Assembly: GCA_965219015.1 (NCBI GenBank)
Contig: CBDCNH010000005.1
Location: forward strand, 248,001-312,000
From: CBDCNH01 sp965219015
GTDB taxonomy: Bacteria; Pseudomonadota; Alphaproteobacteria; Rhodobacterales; Rhodobacteraceae
Length of the DNA stretch: 64,000 nt
Direction: 5' to 3'
The notes beneath the pieces were generated by a model. That model saw only the letters and a program-made list of their open reading frames with translations, searched no databases and was not told the DNA's origin. The translations under genes were made by a program, and so were the position numbers. Shown here in pieces: positions 10,408-20,670 of this stretch (its first letter is position 1; each line of letters opens with the position of its first letter).

Positions 10408-11446
10408 CGTCGAGGAACGCGTCCACCTCGGCGTCGGTGGTGCACCAGCTGCACACGAGCCGCGCGGTCAGCACCTCGTCGTCCGCCCCTTCGAGCGTCT
10501 GGTCGAACGGCCAGAGGTAGTAGTGCGCCCCCGCCGCCTGCGCCCGCCGATGGCCCTTGCGGGGCCAGCCGGCGAACACCGCGTTGGCGTCCGTCGGATG
10601 CGTCAGCGACGCCCCCGGCACCTCGCGCAGCCCCGCCGCGAGCCGCGTCGCGGCCGAGTTGGCCCGCCGCGCCAGCGTCATCCAGAGGTCGCCGTCGAGA
10701 TAGGCCGCCATCTGCGCCGAAAGATAACGATGCTTGGAGAAGAGATGCCCGCCACGCTTGCGGCGCAGCTCGAACTCCCAGGCCTTCGCGGGATCGAAGA
10801 GCACCACCGCCTCGACGCCCAGCAGCCCGTTCTTGGTGCCGCCGAACGTCAGCACGTCGATCCCCGCCTGCCACGTCATCGCCGCGGGACTGGCGTTCGA
10901 TGCGGCGAGCGCATTGGCGAAGCGCGCGCCGTCCATGTGGCAGGGCAGGCCCGCGTCATGCGCGACCGCGCACAGCGCCGCCACGTCGGAGGCCGAATAG
11001 ACCGCGCCGTTCTCGGTCGAGTTGGTGATCGTCACCATGCCGCGCTGCACGTTGTGGACCCCGGCGCGGCCCGTGAAGCGGATCGTCTCCGCAAGACCGT
11101 CCGGTGTCATCTTCGCGTGCGCCCCATCGACGAGCACGAGCTTCGCGCCGCCGGTGTAGAACTCGGGCGCGCCGCACTCGTCCTCCTCGACATGCGCGTT
11201 GCGGTGGCAGAACACCGCGGCCCAGGGCGGGCAGTAGGTGGCGAGCGCCAGCGCGTTCGCCGCCGTGCCGGTCGCGACGAGGTAGACAGCGGCCTCGGGC
11301 GCCTCGAAGATCGCGCGGATGTGCGCCCGCACGTCGTCCATGATCGCGTCGGTCCCGTAGCCGGGCGCATAGCCCTCGTTGGCGCGCGCAAGGGCCGCCA
11401 TCACCTCGGGCGGCACCGGCGACGTGTTGTCGGAGGCGAACTCCAT
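10394..11446 (-). CDS. low-specificity L-threonine aldolase
   Basis: PLP enzyme that splits L-threonine or L-allo-threonine into glycine and acetaldehyde. The 350-residue protein starts MEFASDNTSPVPPEV, has HMDGARFANALA and the PLP lysine Lys205 in FGGTKNGLLG. The ATG at 11446 was chosen because GGGAGAG lies just upstream and the family starts there. Its start overlaps the stop of the YcgN-like gene by one base (TGATG). It is the last gene of a minus-strand operon reaching up to 14679 and collides with the alpha/beta hydrolase gene at its 3' end. Confidence 0.92.
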   Translation of the reverse strand: MEFASDNTSPVPPEVMAALARANEGYAPGYGTDAIMDDVRAHIRAIFEAPEAAVYLVATGTAANALALATYCPPWAAVFCHRNAHVEEDECGAPEFYTGGAKLVLVDGAHAKMTPDGLAETIRFTGRAGVHNVQRGMVTITNSTENGAVYSASDVAALCAVAHDAGLPCHMDGARFANALAASNASPAAMTWQAGIDVLTFGGTKNGLLGVEAVVLFDPAKAWEFELRRKRGGHLFSKHRYLSAQMAAYLDGDLWMTLARRANSAATRLAAGLREVPGASLTHPTDANAVFAGWPRKGHRRAQAAGAHYYLWPFDQTLEGADDEVLTARLVCSWCTTDAEVDAFLDAIRG

Positions 11447-11907
11447 CAGATCTCTCCCTCGATGACGTGGTCCTCCCAGTCCTCCTCGGCGACCTCGGTC
11501 TCGGGGACGCTCCATCCGCGCACCGACTGGCCGGCGTCATGGACGCTCTCGGGGTCGCCGGTCAGCAGCGGGTGCCACTCGGGCAGCGGCTTGCCCTCGT
11601 GGCGGAGGCGATAGGCGCAGGTCCGCGGCATGAAATAGGCGACCTTGCCGAGCGTGGCGGGGCTGAGGACCACGCAGTCGGGGACGAACTGGCGCCGGAT
11701 CGGGTACTGCGCGCAGCGGCAGCTTTCGCCGTCGAGGAGGCGGCAGGCGACGCGGGTGAAGGCGATCTCGCCGGTGTCCTCGTCCTCGAGCTTGTTGAGG
11801 CAGCATTTGCCGCAGCCGTCGCAGAGCGCCTCCCATTCGGCAGCATTGAGCTTGCCGATCGGGCGCTCCCAGAAGCGGGTGCGGCGGGGATCGGGACGTC
11901 GCGTCAT
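11446..11907 (-). CDS. YcgN family cysteine cluster protein (UPF0260)
   Basis: The 153-residue protein has the cysteine cluster CDGCGKCCLNKLED (Cys29, Cys32, Cys35, Cys36) and further cysteines at CRLLDGESCRC and PRTCAYRL. This arrangement is the zinc- or iron-cluster binding pattern of the UPF0260/YkgJ families. No biochemical role is established. It is coupled to threonine aldolase (1-base overlap) and to ribF upstream (4-base overlap). Confidence 0.9.
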   Translation of the reverse strand: MTRRPDPRRTRFWERPIGKLNAAEWEALCDGCGKCCLNKLEDEDTGEIAFTRVACRLLDGESCRCAQYPIRRQFVPDCVVLSPATLGKVAYFMPRTCAYRLRHEGKPLPEWHPLLTGDPESVHDAGQSVRGWSVPETEVAEEDWEDHVIEGEI

Positions 11908-12842
11908 GACGCCGCCAGAATGTCTCGAGCCGTCTCGGCATCGGCGTCCATCTGCGCGACGAAGGCCGGCAGGTCGGGGAAGGTCATCTCCGGCCGCAGC
12001 CAGTCCACGAGCGCCACCGACAGATGCGCGCCGTAGAGGTCGCCCGCGAAGTCGAAGAGGAACGTCTCGAGGTTCGGCAGGTTCGAGCCGAACATCGGCC
12101 GCACGCCGAGCGAGGCGGCACCGCCGTAATCGCCGCGGTGCGGGCCGGTGAGGACACGCGCGCGGACGGCATAGACGCCGAAGCGCGGCGGGTGAAGGCC
12201 CGCAATCGACAAGTTCGCCGTCGGGTAGCCGAGCGTTCGGCCGCGCTTCTCGCCGTGGTCCACCGCGCCCTCGATGCGGTGCCAGTGGCCGAGCATCCGG
12301 GCCGCGTCGCGCGGGCGGCCATCGGTGAGGGCTTGACGGATGGCGGTCGAAGAGACTTCCGCACCATCGTCGTCGATCAATTCCGCCACCGTGACACCGA
12401 AGCCCAGCGTCGCGCCGAGTTCGGCGAGGACACCGGCGGTGCCGCCGCGCGCCTTGCCGAAACGGAAGTCGGCGCCGACGACGGCGTGCCGGATCCCGAG
12501 GCCCCGTGCCAGGATGTCACCGGCGAAGTCGGATGCCGTCAGCGAGGCGAGTGTCGCGTCGAAGGGAAGCTCGTAGAGCCGCTCGACGCCGAGCCGTCCC
12601 AGCCGGTTGGCTCGCGCCTCTGCGTTCATCAGCCGGAAGGGCGGCGCGTCGGGGGCGAAGAACTCGCGCGGATGCGGCTCGAACGTCACGACGCCGAGAG
12701 GGGTGTCAAGCCGCGCCGCCTCCGCCCGCGCGAGCCCGAGGACGGCTTGGTGCCCGAGATGCACGCCGTCAAAATTACCGATGGCGACGCTGGCGCCACG
12801 ATCAGCCGGAGCCAATCCGGTTAAGGCGTGCAGGATCCGCAT
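11904..12842 (-). CDS. ribF: bifunctional riboflavin kinase / FAD synthetase
   Basis: Converts riboflavin to FMN and then FAD. The N-terminal nucleotidyltransferase domain (residues about 1-185) shows IGNFDGVHLGHQ and EVSSTAIRQAL; the C-terminal flavokinase domain shows GEKRGRTLGYPTANLS and the catalytic-region glutamate in LPNLETFLFDF. At 312 residues it has the usual length. It sits in the operon between the YcgN-like gene and the HAD phosphatase gene (36-base gap). There is no FMN riboswitch near it, as expected since that element controls synthesis and transport genes. Confidence 0.96.
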   Translation of the reverse strand: MRILHALTGLAPADRGASVAIGNFDGVHLGHQAVLGLARAEAARLDTPLGVVTFEPHPREFFAPDAPPFRLMNAEARANRLGRLGVERLYELPFDATLASLTASDFAGDILARGLGIRHAVVGADFRFGKARGGTAGVLAELGATLGFGVTVAELIDDDGAEVSSTAIRQALTDGRPRDAARMLGHWHRIEGAVDHGEKRGRTLGYPTANLSIAGLHPPRFGVYAVRARVLTGPHRGDYGGAASLGVRPMFGSNLPNLETFLFDFAGDLYGAHLSVALVDWLRPEMTFPDLPAFVAQMDADAETARDILAAS

Positions 12843-12878
12843 GGCGTGCAGGTAGCGCGCGGCCGGAGGCGGCGCAAG

Positions 12879-13760
12879 CTAGCGCAGCTGCCCGATGGCG
12901 TAGGCCGGGCTCTCGCCGGTGCCGGCGAGCCATGTCGCCAGGCGCTCGACGTCCGGCTGGCCTCCCTCGGGCGTACCGGTCTCGACGGCCGCGAGCCCGC
13001 CCGTCACCGCGAGCATGTCGAGCGACTCACTTCGCGCGCCCGCGATGTCGGTCGCGATGCCGTCGCCGATGGCGAGGATGCGGTCGTCGGGCACGTCGCG
13101 CCCCATTGCCTCGAGGCGTCGGCGGGCGAGGTCGTAGATCGGCGGGTGCGGCTTGCCGAAGTAGAGGCTCGTGCCGCCCATCGTCTCGTAGAGCGCCGCT
13201 ATGGCGCCGGCGCAGAAGAGCCGGTGATGCCCGTAGTCGACCACGATGTCGGGGTTGGCGCAGAGGAGCTTCAGCCCGCGCGACTTCGCCGCGAGGAGAA
13301 GCGGGCGATAGTCCTCGGGCGTCTCCGTCAGGTCGTCGACGAGACCCGTGCAGACGATGCCCTCGGCCTCGGCGAGGCCGACGCGCGCGATGTCGCCGCC
13401 GGTCTGGTGCTCGGCCATGACGGTGAAGAACGTCTCGTCCTTGGCCGGCCCGAGGTGGTACACGCGGCGGCCCACGAGGCCGGCGAGGAGCCCCGCCTGC
13501 GCCGCGTCGCCGGAGGTCACGAGTTCGTCCCAGGCGTCGCGCGGCACCCCGAGCGTGTCGAGCTGCGCCGCGATCAGGGGCGCCGGGCGGGGCGCGTTGG
13601 TGACGAGGATCACCGCGCCGCCCCGCGCGCGGAACGCCTGCAGCGCCGCCACCGCGGACGGGAAGGGCGCGATCCCGTCGTGGAGGCACCCCCAGAGGTC
13701 ACAGAGCACCGCGTCGTAGCGCCCGTCGAGCGCCGCCAGATCGCGCACGATCTCTGCCAC
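12879..13760 (-). CDS. HAD-type sugar phosphatase, TIGR01459 family
   Basis: The 293-residue class IIA HAD protein of the NagD-like group shows nucleophile motif CDLWGCLHDG (Asp21), motif II LVTNAPR, the cap-domain region and the C-terminal FGKPHPPIYD and AIGDGIATDIAGA motifs that bind phosphate and magnesium. Its substrate is not known; the family is restricted mainly to alphaproteobacteria. The gene is one base from the pyrophosphatase gene upstream and 36 bases from ribF downstream; an FMN- or sugar-phosphate phosphatase role is only a guess from context. Confidence 0.88.
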   Translation of the reverse strand: MAEIVRDLAALDGRYDAVLCDLWGCLHDGIAPFPSAVAALQAFRARGGAVILVTNAPRPAPLIAAQLDTLGVPRDAWDELVTSGDAAQAGLLAGLVGRRVYHLGPAKDETFFTVMAEHQTGGDIARVGLAEAEGIVCTGLVDDLTETPEDYRPLLLAAKSRGLKLLCANPDIVVDYGHHRLFCAGAIAALYETMGGTSLYFGKPHPPIYDLARRRLEAMGRDVPDDRILAIGDGIATDIAGARSESLDMLAVTGGLAAVETGTPEGGQPDVERLATWLAGTGESPAYAIGQLR

Positions 13761-13761
13761 G

Positions 13762-14679
13762 TCAGGCCTTGAGGACGGGGATGATCTGCAGCTTGCGGCT
13801 CACCACGCCCGGCAGGCGCACCGTGTCGCCCGTGACCTCGACGTTGAAGCTGTGCTCGGCGATGCGGCGGACGGTCTCGTTCGGCACGAGGAGCGTCGCC
13901 TCCTCCTCGAGGATGTCCACGACGAAGAGGAGCACCTCGTCGGCACCGTCGGCCGTCGCGATGGCGGGCATCGCCGCCATCAGCCCGGCCCGCCTGTCGA
14001 TGAGCTGCGCGGGCGAGGTCGTCTCGAGCACCGAGATGCGGAGCCTGGTGTCCCCGACGGTGAACTCCTTGCTGTCCATCTTCAGAAGGTCGGTGTCGGA
14101 CACCGCCGACAGGTCCGACTTCGCCGCGAACATCTCCGCCGTGTAGGACGCGATGTCGATGCCGAGGTGCTCGGCGAGCGAGGTCGCGAGCGCGCGGTCG
14201 ATGTCGGTCGTCGTCGGCGAGCGGAAGCCGAGCGTGTCCGACAGGATGCACGTCAGCATCACGCCCTTGAGGTTGTCGGGCAGCCGACCGGCGTCCTCGG
14301 CCATCAGCTCGTGCATCAGCGTGACGGTCGCGGCCAGCGGCCGGATCGTGACGTTGATCGGCCCCAGCGTCTTCAGCCCGCCCTGCAGCCGGTGGTGGTC
14401 GATGACCTCGAGGATCCGCGCGTCGTTGATCGAGGGCGGCAGCTCGGCGACGTTGTTGGTGTCCACGATGACCACCTCGTCGGCGTGGAGCACGTCCTGG
14501 ATGATCTCGGGCGTCTCGCAGCCCCAACGGCGCAGCATGAACGCCGCTTCAAGGTTCGGCTCGCCGAGGAGGTTCGCCTGCGCCGGCGTGCTGCGAACGT
14601 TGGTGAGATACCAAGCCCAGATCAGGGCCGCTCCGGTCGAATCGCTGTCGGGGGCCTTGTGGCCGAACACTTTGATCAT
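13762..14679 (-). CDS. ppaC: manganese-dependent inorganic pyrophosphatase (family II, DHH)
   Basis: Hydrolyses pyrophosphate to two phosphates and so drives biosynthetic reactions. The 305-residue protein starts MIKVFGHKAPDSDSTG, with metal ligands His7, Asp11 and Asp13, and has the second metal motif VDTNN and the DHH triad in EVIDHHRLQGG. The C-terminal DHHA2 domain carries SRKLQIIP. It is the first gene of the five-gene minus-strand operon (ppaC, HAD, ribF, ycgN-like, threonine aldolase) and diverges from groES. Confidence 0.94.
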   Translation of the reverse strand: MIKVFGHKAPDSDSTGAALIWAWYLTNVRSTPAQANLLGEPNLEAAFMLRRWGCETPEIIQDVLHADEVVIVDTNNVAELPPSINDARILEVIDHHRLQGGLKTLGPINVTIRPLAATVTLMHELMAEDAGRLPDNLKGVMLTCILSDTLGFRSPTTTDIDRALATSLAEHLGIDIASYTAEMFAAKSDLSAVSDTDLLKMDSKEFTVGDTRLRISVLETTSPAQLIDRRAGLMAAMPAIATADGADEVLLFVVDILEEEATLLVPNETVRRIAEHSFNVEVTGDTVRLPGVVSRKLQIIPVLKA

Positions 14680-14777
14680 CTGGGGTCCGTCGCGTGTGAG
14701 GTTGGCGGCTTATACGAGCGGTGCCGGGGGATGTCACGGGTGCTCCGGGACGCGCCGGGGACAACCGGAAGGGGCCA

Positions 14778-14806
14778 TTGACACGGTAACCTGTCCTTCA
14801 TAGACA
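14778..14806 (+). promoter_or_regulatory. promoter of groESL
   Basis: A perfect -35 TTGACA (14778-14783), exactly 17 bases, then TAGACA (14801-14806) form a housekeeping-type promoter. The predicted start of transcription is at about 14813, directly before the CIRCE element. Confidence 0.7.
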
Positions 14807-14813
14807 CGCGTCG

Positions 14814-14840
14814 TTAGCACTCCGGGCAACCGAGTGCCAA
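14814..14840 (+). promoter_or_regulatory. CIRCE operator (HrcA binding site) upstream of groESL
   Basis: TTAGCACTC, nine spacer bases (14823-14831) and GAGTGCCAA match the CIRCE inverted repeat with one mismatch in 18 positions. It begins at the predicted transcription start, so bound HrcA would block initiation and the dyad would also form a hairpin at the 5' end of the mRNA. HrcA itself is not in the window. Confidence 0.93.
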
Positions 14841-14873
14841 CAGATCAACCTGGAACCTAGGGAGTGTTCTCAG

Positions 14874-15161
14874 ATGGCATTCAAACCGCTGCACGACCGC
14901 GTGCTGGTCCGTCGCATCGAAGGCGACGAAAAGACCAAGGGCGGACTCATCATCCCCGATACCGCGAAGGAGAAGCCCGCCGAGGGCGAGGTCGTCGCGG
15001 TCGGCGAGGGCGCGCGCAAGGACTCGGGCGAGCTGATCGCGATGTCGATCAAGGCTGGCGACCGGGTGCTCTTCGGCAAGTGGTCCGGCACCGAGGTGAC
15101 CCTCGAAGGCAAGGAAATGATGATCATGAAGGAAAGCGACATCCTCGGCGTCATCGCCTGA
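14874..15161 (+). CDS. groES: co-chaperonin GroES
   Basis: Ten-kDa lid of the GroEL folding chamber. The 95-residue protein starts MAFKPLHDRVLVRR, has the mobile loop KTKGGLIIPDTAKEKP that docks on GroEL, and ends ESDILGVIA. AGGGAG lies nine bases before the ATG. It forms a bicistronic operon with groL (46-base gap) under the CIRCE-controlled promoter. Confidence 0.98.
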   Translation: MAFKPLHDRVLVRRIEGDEKTKGGLIIPDTAKEKPAEGEVVAVGEGARKDSGELIAMSIKAGDRVLFGKWSGTEVTLEGKEMMIMKESDILGVIA

Positions 15162-15207
15162 GGCTGCGCCTTCCTTTTTCCCGCAACTGACAGACAGGAG
15201 CACCATA

Positions 15208-16863
<1,656 letters not shown>

Positions 16864-16890
16864 TCCTGCCCCGCCAGGGCTGACGGAGAA

Positions 16891-16914
16891 GGGGGCCCTC
16901 GCGGCCCCCTTTTT
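16891..16914 (+). terminator. intrinsic terminator of groESL
   Basis: GGGGGCC (16891-16897), loop CTCGC, GGCCCCC (16903-16909), then five T residues. It is a textbook Rho-independent terminator, and the clearest one in the window. Confidence 0.93.
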
Positions 16915-16957
16915 CATGCGCGCGGCCCGGGCTAGGCTGCGCCCGGGAGGACATGCC

Positions 16958-17356
16958 ATGCCGAGGTCGCTCAAGGTCGGTTCCGCAGCGCTCGTCGCGG
17001 CCGCGGAGCGCGCCGTCGTCACCGTGCCCGCCGCCGACGCGCTCGGCCTCGACCCCGAGACCACGCTCTTCGTCGACCTGCGCGACATCCGCGAGCGGAC
17101 GCGCGAAGGCTTCATCCCGGGCAGCTTCCACTGCCCGCGCGGCATGGCGGAGTTTTGGGTGGACCCGGCGAGCCCGTACTGGAAGCCCGCGTTCGAGCCC
17201 GAGCGCCGGTATCTGTTCTACTGCGCCTCCGGCTGGCGCTCGGCGCTGACGGTGCGGACGCTGGGCGAGATGGGCTTCGAGGGCGCCGAGAGCCTCGGCG
17301 GCGGGTTCAAGGCCTGGCGCGACGCGGGCGGTGCCGTGGAGCGGGTCACGCCCTAG
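16958..17356 (+). CDS. rhodanese-like domain protein
   Basis: A 132-residue single-domain rhodanese with the active-site loop CASGWRSA; Cys89 would carry the persulfide. The N-terminal half has LFVDLRDIRERTREGFIPGS, the usual CH2A region. Such proteins move sulfane sulfur to an acceptor, which is not identifiable here. The ATG at 16958 has GGGAGG seven bases upstream; the ATG at 16953 is out of frame. The gene stands alone between the groESL terminator and an EamA transporter. Confidence 0.88.
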   Translation: MPRSLKVGSAALVAAAERAVVTVPAADALGLDPETTLFVDLRDIRERTREGFIPGSFHCPRGMAEFWVDPASPYWKPAFEPERRYLFYCASGWRSALTVRTLGEMGFEGAESLGGGFKAWRDAGGAVERVTP

Positions 17357-17455
17357 ACGCATAAGCCGGACCGCCCGCGTCAGCCTTCAGTCCGTGCGCG
17401 CCCGATACGTGGCGCCACGCTTGGCACGGAGCGGCTTGCACGTCAGGGTCGCGGG

Positions 17456-18313
17456 ATGCGGACTGTCCTGTTTACCATCCTCGCCATGCTGGCCTTCGCC
17501 GCCAATTCGGTGCTGACCCGCCTCGCTCTTGCGGACGGCGCCATCGGACCAGCGGCCTTCGCGGCGATCCGGCTCGCGAGCGGGACGCTGGCGCTCGGCC
17601 TCCTGCTCGCGCGGCGTCGCGGCACCGAGGCGCCCGCTCCGGTCCCCTGGGCCGGTGCCGCCGCGCTTGCCGCCTACATGGTCGGCTTCTCGTTCGCCTA
17701 CGTCTCGCTCGGCGCAGGAGCCGGTGCGCTCATCCTCTTCGGAGCGGTGCAGGTGACGATGTTCGCCGGCGCGCTCGCGCGGGGCGAAGCGGTCCCGCAG
17801 GCGCGCTGGATCGGCGCGCTCGTCGCGTTCGGCGGGCTCGCGGTGCTCCTCTGGCCCGCCGGGGCCGCATTCCCGGATCCGATCGGCGCGGGCCTGATGG
17901 TGACTGCCGCGGTTGGCTGGGGCGTCTACTCGCTCCTCGGCGCTCGCACCACCGATCCGCTGCGCGCCACGACGCTCAACTTCGTCCGCGCGCTTCCCGT
18001 AGGACTCGTGCTCGCGATGCTCGTCCCCGATCCGCGCGGCACGACGCTCTGGGGCGCGGGGCTCGCCATCTTTTCCGGCGCCGTCACCTCGGGCCTCGGC
18101 TACGCGCTCTGGTACCGGGTGCTGCCGCATCTGCCCGCAACCGTCGCTGCAATGGCGCAGCTCACCGTTCCGGTCCTGGCCCTCGTCGGCGGGATCGCCT
18201 TCATCGGCGAGGCGCCGACGCTGCGCTTCCTCGTGGCCTCGCTCATCGTCATCGGCGGGGTCGGGCTCGGCGTCGGCTGGCCTCAGCGCAGGATCGGCTC
18301 GAGCGGATCGTAG
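17456..18313 (+). CDS. EamA/DMT family transporter
   Basis: The 285-residue protein has about ten hydrophobic helices in two EamA repeats (residues about 5-130 and 145-275), with the conserved region VPVLALVGGIAFIGEAPTLRFL in the second repeat. It belongs to the drug/metabolite exporter superfamily; the substrate is unknown. Its last 31 bases overlap the 3' end of the convergent NUDIX gene, an unusually long convergent overlap. No strong Shine-Dalgarno is visible. Confidence 0.85.
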   Translation: MRTVLFTILAMLAFAANSVLTRLALADGAIGPAAFAAIRLASGTLALGLLLARRRGTEAPAPVPWAGAAALAAYMVGFSFAYVSLGAGAGALILFGAVQVTMFAGALARGEAVPQARWIGALVAFGGLAVLLWPAGAAFPDPIGAGLMVTAAVGWGVYSLLGARTTDPLRATTLNFVRALPVGLVLAMLVPDPRGTTLWGAGLAIFSGAVTSGLGYALWYRVLPHLPATVAAMAQLTVPVLALVGGIAFIGEAPTLRFLVASLIVIGGVGLGVGWPQRRIGSSGS

Positions 18314-18723
18314 AGGAGGCCGTCCTCGCCCCAGGCCGCCGCGGGCAGGCTGTCGGGCTTGAAGCGGATGCCGGCGAGCGCGTCGCGGGCGAAGAACCGC
18401 CGCTCCGTCACCACGCCCTCGGGGTCGGTCCAGGCGGCGTCGAGCGCGCCGCCGCGGATGCGGGCATGGAAGTAGATGTCGACCTGATGAAAGCTCCCTG
18501 CCGGGTCATGGAACTCGTTGACGAGCGCGGGTGCGCCGACCTCGATGGCGAGTCCGGTCTCCTCAAGCACCTCGCGCACGAGGTTCTCGGGAAGCGAGCG
18601 GTGCGGCTCGACGCCGCCGCCCGGCACGGTCCAGAGATCCGACATGCCGCCGGGCCAGGCGTTCACCATGAGGAGCCGGCCCTCGTGAAGGATGAGCGCC
18701 CGCACTGCGAGCCGCACGCTCAC
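18283..18723 (-). CDS. NUDIX hydrolase
   Basis: The 146-residue protein has a Nudix box ending REVLEETGL, which supplies the metal-binding glutamates; the first conserved glutamate of the box (GGGVEPHRSLPEN) is replaced by arginine, a small deviation. The substrate is unknown. The start is a GTG overlapping the purK stop by four bases, which fixes it as the last gene of the ydcH-purE-purK operon. Its 3' end overlaps the EamA gene. Confidence 0.85.
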   Translation of the reverse strand: MSVRLAVRALILHEGRLLMVNAWPGGMSDLWTVPGGGVEPHRSLPENLVREVLEETGLAIEVGAPALVNEFHDPAGSFHQVDIYFHARIRGGALDAAWTDPEGVVTERRFFARDALAGIRFKPDSLPAAAWGEDGLLYDPLEPILR

Positions 18724-19790
18724 CGGGCCGGACCGAGGCGCCGGTTGGCGTGGCCCATCTTGCGGCCCGGCCGGACCTCGGCCTTGCCGTAGAGGTGCAG
18801 CCCGAAGGCCGGGTCTGCGGCGAGCGCCAGCGCCGCGTCCGCCTCGTCGCCGATGAGGTTCCGCATCTCGATGTCGGAGTGCCGCGCGCCGTCGCCGATG
18901 GGCCAGCCGGCCACGCAGCGGATGTGCTGCTCGAACTGGTCGATCATCGTGCCGTCCTGCGTCCAGTGCCCGGAATTGTGGACGCGGGGCGCAATCTCGT
19001 TGACGACGAGGCCCGCGGCGCTGACGAAGAGCTCGACGCCGAGCACGCCCACGTAGTCGAGCGCCTCGAGGATGCGCGCGGCGATCAGCACCGCGTCGGT
19101 GCGCGCGGCGGGGGCGAGCCGCGCGGGCACGGTCGTGGTCCGCAGGATGCCGCCCTCGTGGACGTTCTCGCCGGGGTCGTAGCACGCGACGGCGCCGTCG
19201 AGGCTCCGCGCCGCGATCACCGAGACCTCGCGCGTGAAGCTCACGTGTCCTTCGAGGACCGCAGGCGCCCCGGCCATCGCCGCGAGGGCCGCGTCCGCGT
19301 CGGCCTTTGCCGCGAGCCGCATCTGTCCCTTGCCATCGTAGCCGAGGCGGCGCGTCTTCAGGATCGCCGGCACCCCGATCTGCGCGAGGGCGGCCGCGAG
19401 GCTCGCCGCATCGTCCACCGCCGCATGGGGCGCCACGGCGAGGCCGAGGCCCGCGAGGAACGCCTTCTCGGCGAGCCGGTCCTGCGACACGGCGAGCGCG
19501 CCCGCGCCCGGCCGAACGGGGACGGCCGCCGCGATCCGGTCGAGCGCTGCGGCGGGGACGTTCTCGAATTCGAAGGTCACGACATCGACCGCCGCGGCGA
19601 ACCGGTCGAGCGCGGCCGCGTCGTCCCAGCCCGCGCGGACCGTCGCCGTCACGTCGGCCGCGGGCGGCGCCGCGCCCGGCTCGAAGACCAGGGTCCGGAG
19701 CCCGAGCCGCGCTGCCGCGAGTGCCAGCATCCGCCCGAGCTGCCCGCCGCCGAGGATCCCGACCGTGGCGCCGGGCAAAAGCGCGCTCAC
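18720..19790 (-). CDS. purK: 5-(carboxyamino)imidazole ribonucleotide synthase
   Basis: ATP-grasp enzyme that carboxylates AIR with bicarbonate in purine synthesis. The 356-residue protein starts MSALLPGATVGILGGGQLGRML and has the ATP-grasp segments KTRRLGYDGKGQ and NEIAPRVHNSGHWT. The GTG start at 19790 overlaps the purE stop (GTGA), so the two are coupled; PurE uses the unstable product directly. Confidence 0.95.
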   Translation of the reverse strand: MSALLPGATVGILGGGQLGRMLALAAARLGLRTLVFEPGAAPPAADVTATVRAGWDDAAALDRFAAAVDVVTFEFENVPAAALDRIAAAVPVRPGAGALAVSQDRLAEKAFLAGLGLAVAPHAAVDDAASLAAALAQIGVPAILKTRRLGYDGKGQMRLAAKADADAALAAMAGAPAVLEGHVSFTREVSVIAARSLDGAVACYDPGENVHEGGILRTTTVPARLAPAARTDAVLIAARILEALDYVGVLGVELFVSAAGLVVNEIAPRVHNSGHWTQDGTMIDQFEQHIRCVAGWPIGDGARHSDIEMRNLIGDEADAALALAADPAFGLHLYGKAEVRPGRKMGHANRRLGPAR

Positions 19791-20347
19791 GCGCCCAGCG
19801 GGTCTTCGGGCACGGCGTCCGTCTCCGCGGCGCGCCATGCCGCCAGCCGCTCCGCGAGCGCCACGTCGCCGAGCGCCAGGATCGACGCCGCGAGGAGCCC
19901 CGCGTTGACGGCACCCGCCGGCCCGATCGCCATCGTCGCCACCGGCACGCCGCGCGGCATCTGGACGATGGAGAGCAGGCTGTCCAACCCGCTCAGAACC
20001 CGGCCCTCGACCGGCACGCCGACGACCGGAAGCGGCGTCTGTGCCGCGAGCATCCCCGGCAGATGCGCCGCCCCGCCCGCGCCCGCGACGATCACGCGGA
20101 TGCCCCGTTCGGCGGCTCCGGCCGCATAGGTCCGCAGCCGTTCCGGTGTCCGGTGCGCCGAGACGATGCGCGCCTCGTAAGGTATGGCGAGCGCCTCGAG
20201 CATCTCGGCCGTCTCCTGCAGGACCGGCCAGTCCGACCGGCTGCCCATCACGATGCCCACGCGGGGCTGCGTCTCGGCCATCCCCTCGAGCAGCGCCTCG
20301 GGCAAGCTCTCCGGCAGATCCTGCGATGTCGCATCTGTCATCGTCAC
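19787..20347 (-). CDS. purE: 5-(carboxyamino)imidazole ribonucleotide mutase
   Basis: Converts N5-CAIR to CAIR in purine synthesis. Motifs GIVMGSRSDWPV, SAHRTPERL and GAGGAAHLPGMLAAQT are complete. Reading from the ATG at 20347 gives 186 residues, with about 25 more at the N-terminus than short PurE proteins; the ATG at 20341 is an equally possible start. The gene follows ydcH by six bases and overlaps purK. Confidence 0.95.
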   Translation of the reverse strand: MTMTDATSQDLPESLPEALLEGMAETQPRVGIVMGSRSDWPVLQETAEMLEALAIPYEARIVSAHRTPERLRTYAAGAAERGIRVIVAGAGGAAHLPGMLAAQTPLPVVGVPVEGRVLSGLDSLLSIVQMPRGVPVATMAIGPAGAVNAGLLAASILALGDVALAERLAAWRAAETDAVPEDPLGA

Positions 20348-20353
20348 TTCCTG

Positions 20354-20605
20354 TCAGGCGATGATGTCCGGCGTCAGATCGTCCTCGATCCGCGTGATCC
20401 GGTCCTTCAGCCCCAGCTTCTGCTTCTTGAGCCGCCGGAGCGCAAGCTGGTCTGCCCGGCCGGACATCTCGAAGGCCTCGATGGCGTGGTCGAGGTCGCG
20501 GTGCTCGCGGCGCAGCACCTCGAGCTTGATACGCATCATGTCGTCGTGGCCGATCTCGCCGGCGGAATGGTGCGGGGGCTCGGGATCGTCGGGCGGCGCG
20601 GTCAT
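20354..20605 (-). CDS. YdcH family protein (DUF465)
   Basis: An 83-residue charged helical protein with LRREHRDLDHAIEAFE and LRRLKKQKLGLKDRITRIE, the two-helix hairpin of DUF465. The function of the family is unknown. It is the first gene of the ydcH-purE-purK-NUDIX operon and is divergent from hsp20. Confidence 0.88.
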   Translation of the reverse strand: MTAPPDDPEPPHHSAGEIGHDDMMRIKLEVLRREHRDLDHAIEAFEMSGRADQLALRRLKKQKLGLKDRITRIEDDLTPDIIA

Positions 20606-20670
20606 GTGAGGTCCGTGAACGGCTTCGCGTCCAGACTAGACCACGGAGGGGCCAGCTGAAAGCGCCGCGC

